Positions 14,793 through 22,284 of a stretch of DNA of 23,642 nucleotides are shown here, one piece after another. The DNA is taken from positions 1 to 23,642 of the forward strand of contig JALNWA010000013.1 of the NCBI GenBank assembly GCA_023231115.1, written 5' to 3'. The notes beneath the pieces are model-generated. The model searched no databases. It worked only from the letters and a program-made list of their open reading frames with translations, and was not told the origin of the DNA. The stretch's first letter is position 1; every line of letters starts with the position of its first letter. Source of the stretch: Candidatus Altimarinota bacterium (GTDB taxonomy: Bacteria > Patescibacteriota > Gracilibacteria > UBA1369 > LOWO2-01-FULL-3). The translations under genes and the position numbers were made by a program.

Positions 14793-16265
14793 TTATCTTG
14801 CAAGTAAATTTAATATCTCCACTATTTCTTTTCTTGTCATAAGGTGGCTTGGATCTAAATTTGTTGAATTTTGGTCCACAGTGTCTTTCAAGTATTGCGC
14901 ATATGGCAGGTACCAAGCGTTGTTTTGATTAATCGGGGTGTCTTCGTATGGAGCAAATGAAACTAGCCCTGTTTCGGCTTTTAAAGCTTTTAGAATTATT
15001 TTTATTGCTTCTGCCTTGTTTACTGTTTGTGCAGGCTTGAAAGTACCGTTTGGATAGCCGTCTATTATTCCGAGAGTTTTTGCAGTGTAGATGTAGTTTG
15101 AATACCACTCGTCTTGGGGAACGTCTGAGAAAATCGGTTCGTTTTTTGCCGGAGACATTAGTTCTATGTTCGCATACAAAAGTGCTATTTTTAAAAGTTC
15201 TGCGCGATTTATTTGATTGTCTCCGCTGAAAGTACCATCCGAGTAGCCAGTGATTATATTATTTTTATTTATTGTTTTTAGCATTGTGCAGAAAACATCT
15301 TCCGGTGCTATGTCGGAGAAGGTTTGGCAGGTGGAAGATGAAGATGTTGGTTCTATGATAGTATCTGGGGTTGTCTCTGGAATTTGAGTTGTGTCGGGAG
15401 AGGTCGGCTCTGCCGGCGTGTCCGCCGACGTGTCCACAGGCGTGGTTGGTTCTGGCGTAACCAGTGGTGAATATTTTTCAACAGTCAAAGATACTTCAAC
15501 TGTCAAACTGCCGTAGTTTTTGCCATCTGTTGCCTTTAGGCCATATTTCACTTTGTCACCTATTGTAATGTCTTTGTCCAAATATTGCTGTACTCCTTTT
15601 AATACCTCAATTGCTGTTCCTGACACTGCTTCGTCATTTACTCCTTTAAAAATTTGTATTCTTTGAAAATCTAAATCTGTCGGATCAGTCCATGAAATCA
15701 TTACTCCGGTTTCCTGTCTTGTAAGTTTTATATTTGTAGGCATGTCCGGGGCACTATTGTCTTCGATATTCCCGGTTTGGATGTATAAATCATATAAATC
15801 GTAATATTTACTGCCGTCGGGAAGAGTTACTATGAATTTTGCGGATTGCACAGGCTGGGAATGAAATCCTTCGGCGTATATTTGTTTTATTACCATTTTT
15901 TCACCTTTTGCAAAATTTTTATCAATTGGAATTACGAGCGTTTTATCTTTATCTTCAAATGTAATTGCTGGTGTTGCCTTCACTTTGCCGTTGTCTACCG
16001 CTGTCCCGTAAATCAGTAATTCTTCTTTTGTTCTCTCGCTATCAAAAATAATCTCTATTGAATCCGGAATTGTGATTTTCAAATTGCCTGCCATTATATA
16101 GCTTGTTTGGGCATCGTCCGTAATGGAAATTTCTCTGAGCTGAGTCGTTTCGATATTTTGTGCGAAATTTTGATCTTCACCCGAGGAAACTATTGGAAAT
16201 GCGTATGCAATATTTGAGATTAGCAGGGATACTAAGAGAGAAAGAATGAGGTTATTTTTTTTCAT
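14793..16265 (-). CDS. secreted SLH-domain protein with FnIII domain
   Basis: The 490-aa product has a signal peptide (KKNNLILSLLVSLL, cut after AYA at 22). Residues about 23-165 form a beta-rich domain. A fibronectin type III-like domain follows (about 168-260; DMPTNIKLTRQETGVMISW ... KVKYGLKATD), then a Pro/Thr/Asp linker (about 265-310). Three SLH domains finish the protein (about 312-490): the first with a Cys pair (CQTFSD ... VFC) and GYSDGTF, the second a canonical YPNGTFKP with VNKAE, the third degenerate. It begins 19 bp after the TPR lipoprotein gene, so the two are probably one operon. The bases just before its ATG read CCTCCT, the reverse of a Shine-Dalgarno. No clear terminator is seen before the next gene. 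Confidence 0.88.
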   Translation of the reverse strand: MKKNNLILSLLVSLLISNIAYAFPIVSSGEDQNFAQNIETTQLREISITDDAQTSYIMAGNLKITIPDSIEIIFDSERTKEELLIYGTAVDNGKVKATPAITFEDKDKTLVIPIDKNFAKGEKMVIKQIYAEGFHSQPVQSAKFIVTLPDGSKYYDLYDLYIQTGNIEDNSAPDMPTNIKLTRQETGVMISWTDPTDLDFQRIQIFKGVNDEAVSGTAIEVLKGVQQYLDKDITIGDKVKYGLKATDGKNYGSLTVEVSLTVEKYSPLVTPEPTTPVDTSADTPAEPTSPDTTQIPETTPDTIIEPTSSSSTCQTFSDIAPEDVFCTMLKTINKNNIITGYSDGTFSGDNQINRAELLKIALLYANIELMSPAKNEPIFSDVPQDEWYSNYIYTAKTLGIIDGYPNGTFKPAQTVNKAEAIKIILKALKAETGLVSFAPYEDTPINQNNAWYLPYAQYLKDTVDQNSTNLDPSHLMTRKEIVEILNLLAR

Positions 16266-16284
16266 AGGAGGTAAAATTATTTTT

Positions 16285-16830
16285 TTACTTTTTATTTTGT
16301 TCTTTGGCTGTTTCGTCTTTGATATACGTCATTTGTTCGCTCAAGAATGCTCCTTCTTTTTTCCCTTCCTCTGTCCCCGCAAATGTATCCAATACTCCTT
16401 GTGCATCACTGAATTGTTTATTTTTTGTAAGTAAACGTATTGTATCTTTCAATACTTCAATATTTGTTGTGTTTTGGTTGTATAGTTTTTGCTCATACGT
16501 AAGGGCTTTTTCTATCTCTCCCACTTCCTCGTAGATCGCAGCCAAGTTGTTCAATGTCGCAAAATCATCGGGAGCCATTGCTAAAGCTTTTTCGTATTCT
16601 TTGACGGCTTCTTTATATCTTCCCAATGCTTGAAGTTGGAATGCTTTTTCGAATTGCAATGTAAAATTTGTTGGATCTTTGTCCAGTTTTGCTTGATTAT
16701 CTTTTAGTTGTTGTTCGTGTTTTTGATAATATGCCGCAGGGGCATTTGGATCTTTTTTATCCCATTTTGCTGAGGCACATCCTGAAAGAAGAAGAGAGAC
16801 CGCCAACAATGAAATGATTATTTTTTTCAT
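16285..16830 (-). CDS. TPR-repeat lipoprotein
   Basis: The 181-aa protein starts with a lipoprotein signal peptide whose lipobox is LSGC, lipidated Cys at residue 18. At least two to three tetratricopeptide repeats cover residues about 55-150, visible as NFTLQFEKAFQLQALGRYKE and DDFATLNNLAAIYEEVGEIE. TPRs usually mediate protein-protein contacts, so it may assist assembly or export of the SLH proteins. That role is inferred only from the operon-like position ahead of the 490-aa SLH gene. The C-terminus is Lys/Glu-rich. Confidence 0.88.
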   Translation of the reverse strand: MKKIIISLLAVSLLLSGCASAKWDKKDPNAPAAYYQKHEQQLKDNQAKLDKDPTNFTLQFEKAFQLQALGRYKEAVKEYEKALAMAPDDFATLNNLAAIYEEVGEIEKALTYEQKLYNQNTTNIEVLKDTIRLLTKNKQFSDAQGVLDTFAGTEEGKKEGAFLSEQMTYIKDETAKEQNKK

Positions 16831-16864
16831 ATATTTTTTATATTTTTAATTGATAAGCTTTTCC

Positions 16865-16890
16865 ATTATACAATTTTTTTTGTAAAAAAA
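16865..16890 (-). promoter_or_regulatory. promoter of the TPR lipoprotein - SLH operon
   Basis: A perfect TATAAT on the minus strand (opposite 16865-16870) lies about 34 bp before the lipoprotein ATG. The -35 would fall in the T-run of the upstream terminator and is poor. Confidence 0.4.
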
Positions 16891-16914
16891 AACCCCCACT
16901 TTTTAGGTGGGGGT
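16884..16914 (-). terminator. intrinsic terminator of the 1531-aa S-layer-type gene
   Basis: An 8-bp GC-rich stem, ACCCCCAC (16892-16899) with GTGGGGGT (16907-16914), has a 7-nt loop and nine T on the minus strand after it. It lies 50 bp beyond the TAA. Confidence 0.92.
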
Positions 16915-16964
16915 CTTAATTGGCTGTTTATGCCATCATTACTGTATTTACTCTGTCAACAACT

Positions 16965-19900
16965 TTAGTATCTAACTGTGTTGCTGCTTAGAGTTGCGCT
17001 AGTAACTTGTCCAACCCATTTGATTATACCTGGAGTTGTCCAAGCGTAAGCGCTTCCCGGAGCAGTACCAATTGTTGTACTGCTGAAGTTCGTGTCATTC
17101 CACCAGAAGTCACCTGTAGGTGTTCCTGCAGTAATTCCGCTGTATGATCCTAGATCGATTGAGAATGTCAATGGATCGTCGGCACTTGCATCTTCATCAA
17201 GAAGTGCAGATGTGCTTAATACAGCCGTGAATGTCTTTGTGGTACCTTTAGCTATTTCGATAGCTGTATCTGTTCCAGAAATTGGAACGAATGTTACAGA
17301 TGCTGTACCACCCTCAGCTGCTGCTGATGTGTTCTTGTATAGGTAACCTGTAGCAACTGTTGAACCTCCTTCCTTCAATGTTACAGGAAGTGTTCCTGCT
17401 GCCGCACTTGTTCGGATTTCTGCGTATGTACCAATATCGTCTCCTGCAAGATCTAATGTGATCTTGTCGTTGTAAAGAACGACTTGGTCAAGTACAAAGG
17501 TATCTCCTGTTTCAAGTTTTGCAGCATCCATGTCAGTGACTACGAAATGGAAGAATTCGTCAAGTGCACCTGGCGTAGCTGGAAGAGCAACGTCACAACG
17601 ATACCATGTTGCAGTAGTTAGAGTTGTAGCAGTTGCAGTTCCTGCAAATGTACAATCTGACGCCGCCAATGCGGCAAGATCGTCAGGCGCACCAGCTGCT
17701 CCTGCGTCACCCACTGGGTCAGTACCATAACCGAAGTCTGCGAATAAAGGATCTCCATCATCATCTGCTTCAGCCCAGTACATCCAGAAGCTTGCTCTCT
17801 TATATAGAGCAGGATCTCCGGCCGCACCTACGTCAAAGGATACTGAGTCCAAATCTGCAACGTTTGTCAAAGTTACTAAGCAACCTGAACCATCAATAGC
17901 GATAGCCGTAGAATCGAAAGTTACGGCATTGTTGTTGCCCGTATCAAAACCGGTTACACAAGTTGGCAAAGACAAACCTGTTCTGATTTGAACTTTTTCT
18001 TGTGCGTTTGCAGCTACAGTGAATGCGAATGCTTCATCTGAAGTTGAAACTGATCTTCCACCTGATGGTGAGCTAGAAGCCAAAGCCAATGTTGGTTTTG
18101 TCTCGTAAACTTGTAGCATATTTGTTGCTGACAAGTAGTGAGTTCCTGGAAGAGCGTAGTAAATATTTTCTGCCGCATCAACCTCTGCATCGCTTACGTC
18201 GGCCATGATTCCTGTTACAGCTAGATCTCCATCTGTGTATTTTGTTGTAAGGATCATGATGTCTGATGCTGTCGTATCAAATACTCCATCATCATCAAAC
18301 AAAAGCATTGTACCAACTGGGAATGATGCATTTTGGTCAGCAACAACAAATGTTTCTGTACCACCAACTGTCATAGTTGTGTCAGCTGTGCCTGGAGTTA
18401 CTCCAGTTGTTGTCCATGTGATTGTACCAACTGATAGTAATGCGCTACCTGCGTCAAGTTTATCAGCTTTGTATGTTTCTCCTCCTGAGCCTGAAAGTGC
18501 TTCGAAATTATTTAAAGCTAGGTTTAGCTGAAGAACTTCTCCTGCTGATGCTCCTGATGCAATTGTAGGGATAGTTGCATATACTTTCATGACTGCATCA
18601 TCATCTTTTGCAAGATATAGATCCATTCCTGAGAATTGAGCATTTCCAGCCGTCAAGTATCCGGATTTTGTTTCTGAAACTCCATTGCTATTTGTATATT
18701 CAATCTTAACTGAAGTGATGTTGTTGTCATATTCTCCAATATCCGTAGATACTACACCATTCTGATAATCCTGAAGAGAAAGAGCTTTAACCGTGAAAGC
18801 TTCTCTTGTTCCTGAGAATTTGAATCTTGCGATTTCAACATCTGATGTTCCAGCTATAGCGATGCTGTCTTTTGTAGTAGATGCATCTACGCTAGCTGTA
18901 AGAACACCTCCAGCTGATGTAGAAATATATGTTGTTGGAGCTGTTGTTCCATTTACTGCACCTGTTGAAGAGTTTGTATTTCCGTCTTTGTCTTCATAAG
19001 TGATTCCTGCTGATGCCAATGAGAATGCAACGTTATAAGCTGCAGTTGCGTTTGAAGAAAGATCTCCAATTACGTATAGAACTACAGTTTTTCCTGCTGG
19101 AATTGTGTAATCCAAGCTATCGTATGTTACTACTCCGGCTGAGCTTACGCTCTTTGCTGTAGCTACGTGGTTTCCGTCTCCGTCATCCACCCATACGCTT
19201 CCTACGTAAGTGTTTACGTAAACTGCCGTATCCACTCCCGCTGCGAATGTGCCATCATTACCTATATCCATGTATCCTGTAAGTGTCATATCTGTAAGCT
19301 TACAAGAAGATGCTGTTCCACATTTCGCACTGATTCCTGTAAATTTGATATTCTTTTGTCCCTTTACGTATGTATTTGGGTTGTTTGATGTCGCTCCTGC
19401 TACCGGTACAGCCGCTAATGCAGTTGTCAATGATGCAGATGCGATTGTCATTGTTTTTCCTGTAATTGCAGATGCTGGAACAAGAGAAGCTGAATTTGTC
19501 AGAGTCTTGTTGTTTACATCTTTAATTTCTGGATATGTTCCGTCTAGTTCAAGCATTGCTAACAATGTATCTGTTGAAAGACTTGCGTCGTTTGCAACGT
19601 CTGTAGCCAATGCAAGGTGTAGAGTTTCACCTGCCGCCATTGAGAATTCATCTGTGAATTTGTACCAAGAAAGGTCTCCGTCTGTTCCTATTGCAATTGC
19701 TGTCGCTACCTCATCAGATGTTCCGAATGAAGTTACGTCAACCGGTCCCATTAATGTTTCTCCTGTGTCAGTATTGATAATTTTAATATCCGTGTAGTTT
19801 GCCGCAGCATCGTCTCCTAGAAGACCTGCGTCATCGTCTGTAGCATCCAATGCTCCTGGAGTCAAAGAGACATCAAGGTTCTTGAATGTTACGTCTGACA

Positions 19901-21560
19901 CTGATACAATTGTGAAATCCATCAAATGAACATCTTTTGAGTTTACAGCAATATCTGTAGCTGTAGGACCGCTAGATGTGACTGTGATGTCTCCACCTTC
20001 AAGAGTTGAGAATGAACATGTTGTAGAAGAAGCAGCTGTACAAGTTGTGCTCATGTAGTTTGTCTTTGTGACAGCCATTCCGAAGCCGTATGTAGCTCCG
20101 ATTGCCTCAACGTCTGTATTTTCATCAACGTAAATAGCCAATGTGTCAGCATTTCTTCCTGGAGACATATCTGCTGTTACGTAGAAGCTCTTTGTTCCTC
20201 CTTTTTCAATTTCGTAAGGAGTCTCTAGAACGAATTGTGCAAGGTCATTTGCATTGATTCCGTCAACTTCAGCGATAGGATCAGTTGTTCCTGAAACATA
20301 AAGCTTTAGGTTTGCTACGTCATCTCCTGCAATTGTACCTGTAACATATAGTCCAAGTTTTTGAAGTTTAGCCGCTTCTGTAGTAGCAACCAATGTGAAT
20401 TTAGCTACTGTAGCACCAACTTCTCCAACTTTTGGATTTGTTGTAGATCCGTTTTTAGCGATCGTGATTGTTCCAACGTCTGTTGTTGAAAGTCCGACCG
20501 TTTCGCTAACAATTGGGAAATCTCCTGTTGCGCTGTCTGCTGTTGATTTTACTGAATCTGCATCGACAAGTTCGAATTGAACTTCTCCTGTTGCAGTTAC
20601 ATCTCCAACATCAATTTTCATTGTGACAGTTGCTGTTGATCCAGCCGCAACTTTTAGACCAACATTTGAGAATTCAATGTTGTTTGTTGAGCTATTCAAG
20701 CTTTTTCCTGCTGTAAGCCTATCTCCACCATCGTATAGGTAAGCTTGCATTGTAGTAGGAAGAGTTCCTACTCCTTTCTTGTGAACTGTGAATCCATTGA
20801 AAGTGACGTCTGTGTCACCAGCTGTAAGCTCTACAGCAAAAACTGCTGCTGCAGTTGCATTTGATGGAAGAGTTACTGCGGCTGGAGTCTCTGAAGATAG
20901 AGAAACACCTAGGTCTCCACCAGTTACTACTACATCATCATCTGGAACAACCGGAGCCTCTGGACTTAGTGAAAGAGAAATGATCTTAGCGACCTGTTCT
21001 CTTGTTACATTGTCTGATGGTCCAAATTTACCGTTGCCGTATCCGGAAACGACTCCGTATGAAACTAGAGTTTCAACGTATCCATAAGACCAAACTGTAG
21101 ATTTAACATCTGAAAAAGATGCTACAGTTGGTGTTACCATTGGTAGATCGAAAGCTTCGACTACGATTTTTGCAGCTTGTTCACGAGTTAGAGAATCATT
21201 TGGTCCGAAATTTCCATTTGCGTAACCACTGATCACTCCGTTTGCGACAGCTGTCTTTACGAAAGGTACATACCATTCGCCAGCTTTAACGTCTGGGAAA
21301 GTAACTGTTGTAGATCCTTCTAGACCTGCAGCAACTACTACTGATTTTACGAATTCTGCTCTTGTCATATTTGCAGTTGGGCGGAATGTGCCTGTGCCTG
21401 TAAATACTCCAAGGTCAGCTAGGTTGTCGATGTACGACTTTGCCCAGCTATCTGCAGGAACGTCTGTGTATGATGCAGCTGAAACAGCTGTAGTCACCAC
21501 AAGCGTAGATAGAAGTGCAACTGTAGAAAGAGTTGCAATCATCTTGCGGAAGTTAGCCAT
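16965..21560 (-). CDS. large S-layer-type protein with N-terminal SLH triplet
   Basis: At 1531 aa it is the largest product in the window. It has a signal peptide (ANFRKMIATLSTVALL, cut after VSA at 28) directly followed by three good SLH domains (about 29-75, 83-140, 145-205) with MTRAE, LTREQ and VTREQ motifs and GYANGNFGP/GYGNGKFGP turns. After a Pro/Asp hinge (EAPVVPDDD) come roughly 1300 residues of Ala/Thr/Asp-rich beta modules. These include recurring adhesin-like segments (VAAGSTATVTMKIDVGD, IPAGKTVVLYVIGDLSS, REAFTVKALSLQD) that look like tandem Ig-type units. A few Cys pairs (CTAASSTTC, CGTASSC) may form disulfides. N-terminal SLH anchoring, Ala/Thr/Asp composition and a strong terminator fit a major S-layer protein. 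It differs in architecture from its three neighbours, whose SLH domains are C-terminal. Confidence 0.9.
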   Translation of the reverse strand: MANFRKMIATLSTVALLSTLVVTTAVSAASYTDVPADSWAKSYIDNLADLGVFTGTGTFRPTANMTRAEFVKSVVVAAGLEGSTTVTFPDVKAGEWYVPFVKTAVANGVISGYANGNFGPNDSLTREQAAKIVVEAFDLPMVTPTVASFSDVKSTVWSYGYVETLVSYGVVSGYGNGKFGPSDNVTREQVAKIISLSLSPEAPVVPDDDVVVTGGDLGVSLSSETPAAVTLPSNATAAAVFAVELTAGDTDVTFNGFTVHKKGVGTLPTTMQAYLYDGGDRLTAGKSLNSSTNNIEFSNVGLKVAAGSTATVTMKIDVGDVTATGEVQFELVDADSVKSTADSATGDFPIVSETVGLSTTDVGTITIAKNGSTTNPKVGEVGATVAKFTLVATTEAAKLQKLGLYVTGTIAGDDVANLKLYVSGTTDPIAEVDGINANDLAQFVLETPYEIEKGGTKSFYVTADMSPGRNADTLAIYVDENTDVEAIGATYGFGMAVTKTNYMSTTCTAASSTTCSFSTLEGGDITVTSSGPTATDIAVNSKDVHLMDFTIVSVSDVTFKNLDVSLTPGALDATDDDAGLLGDDAAANYTDIKIINTDTGETLMGPVDVTSFGTSDEVATAIAIGTDGDLSWYKFTDEFSMAAGETLHLALATDVANDASLSTDTLLAMLELDGTYPEIKDVNNKTLTNSASLVPASAITGKTMTIASASLTTALAAVPVAGATSNNPNTYVKGQKNIKFTGISAKCGTASSCKLTDMTLTGYMDIGNDGTFAAGVDTAVYVNTYVGSVWVDDGDGNHVATAKSVSSAGVVTYDSLDYTIPAGKTVVLYVIGDLSSNATAAYNVAFSLASAGITYEDKDGNTNSSTGAVNGTTAPTTYISTSAGGVLTASVDASTTKDSIAIAGTSDVEIARFKFSGTREAFTVKALSLQDYQNGVVSTDIGEYDNNITSVKIEYTNSNGVSETKSGYLTAGNAQFSGMDLYLAKDDDAVMKVYATIPTIASGASAGEVLQLNLALNNFEALSGSGGETYKADKLDAGSALLSVGTITWTTTGVTPGTADTTMTVGGTETFVVADQNASFPVGTMLLFDDDGVFDTTASDIMILTTKYTDGDLAVTGIMADVSDAEVDAAENIYYALPGTHYLSATNMLQVYETKPTLALASSSPSGGRSVSTSDEAFAFTVAANAQEKVQIRTGLSLPTCVTGFDTGNNNAVTFDSTAIAIDGSGCLVTLTNVADLDSVSFDVGAAGDPALYKRASFWMYWAEADDDGDPLFADFGYGTDPVGDAGAAGAPDDLAALAASDCTFAGTATATTLTTATWYRCDVALPATPGALDEFFHFVVTDMDAAKLETGDTFVLDQVVLYNDKITLDLAGDDIGTYAEIRTSAAAGTLPVTLKEGGSTVATGYLYKNTSAAAEGGTASVTFVPISGTDTAIEIAKGTTKTFTAVLSTSALLDEDASADDPLTFSIDLGSYSGITAGTPTGDFWWNDTNFSSTTIGTAPGSAYAWTTPGIIKWVGQVTSATLSSNTVRY

Positions 21561-21770
21561 ATTATATATGGGTTAAAAATAAATAATTTGTTTTGAGAAA
21601 CAGATATGAAGAAACAGATAAAAGGATTTTTTTATAAAGCCCTGTTATTCTATCGCACCCTCTTTATTGGACGATAGACCTCACAAGACAGTTTGATTGC
21701 TGTTGTTAATTTTCTTACTTTTTTAATTTTCCCCAATTATCAAAGAGCAAAATTTTCTCTCAATTCAACA

Positions 21771-21828
21771 ATAACGGGCGGTTCGCCTTATCATGAATGA
21801 ATTTACCAAACCGACTAGTCAACGTCAA
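21771..21828 (-). promoter_or_regulatory. candidate S-layer gene promoter with 5'-terminal mRNA hairpin
   Basis: On the minus strand TTGACG (opposite 21823-21828), 17 bp, TAAATT (opposite 21800-21805). Transcription from about 21793 would place a hairpin (ATAAGGCG/CGCC-CG-TTAT, 21771-21791, 3-nt loop) at the very 5' end of the mRNA and give a leader of about 230 nt. A second leader hairpin is CTATCG...CGATAG at 21650-21677. Confidence 0.45.
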
Positions 21829-22227
21829 TTATTTTTGGTTATTCACTCTATGTATAAGGTGTGCCCTTTTATTGTAGTCTCCGAATTTCCGTGGTTAGGC
21901 GATGCCCCATTTTATTGTGGAACAAGCCAATCTTGAGTTTCCTGATGTTCGCACTATATAACTTGCCCGGAAAATTTTTGTTTCGCAAAAACAGGTGACA
22001 AAACGAGCGGATATTGTAAAGTTGGAGTTTTGGGCTGAAAGACTTGACTATTTGTGTTTTGTTTTGTGCCTGTTTCTGGTGTTTTTATGCGTTTGTGTAG
22101 GTAAAACGTGTTTTATCCCCTTTTATAGCGGTTTTGGTTGTTTTATTTTTTCGATATTTTTCCTTTAATTTGACTTGTTGCCGGGAATGCTGTTTGAGAG
22201 ACTGGCGTTTTGACTATTTACAAAATC

Positions 22228-22257
22228 TTGCCTAGTTTTATATGTTTGTGGTAGATT
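22228..22257 (+). promoter_or_regulatory. possible promoter of the Asp-rich lipoprotein gene
   Basis: TTGCCT (22228-22233), 18 bp, TAGATT (22252-22257), leaving a leader of about 20 nt. An alternative is TTGACT at 22210-22215 with TAGTTT at 22233-22238. Neither is strong. Confidence 0.3.
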
Positions 22258-22284
22258 AATTTCCAATTTCATTTTTAAAAAATT

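Larger units (their letters stand above)
21561..22284. other. long divergent intergenic region
   Basis: These 724 bp separate two outward-reading genes and contain no credible ORF or tRNA. Visible elements are the S-layer promoter and leader hairpins (21650-21828), a possible fold at about 21889-21925 (TTCC...GGAA around GGC-GAT-GCC), a TTTTTG/CAAAAA hairpin near 21976-21994, and a promoter for the right-hand gene near 22228-22257. The remainder is AT-rich without clear structure. Confidence 0.6.

Noticed and set aside
16266..16272. Perfect AGGAGGT that could be a Shine-Dalgarno
   Set aside because: It is on the + strand, opposite to the genes on both sides, and no + strand ORF of substance starts after it.
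18205..19797. Several + strand frames of 60-182 aa within the S-layer gene
   Set aside because: They are shadows opposite the 1531-aa gene, with Val/Ser/Ala bias mirroring its Ala/Thr/Asp codons.
16965..21560. Reassignment of UGA to glycine as in SR1/Gracilibacteria
   Set aside because: No in-frame TGA occurs in thousands of codons, and Gly uses GGN throughout.
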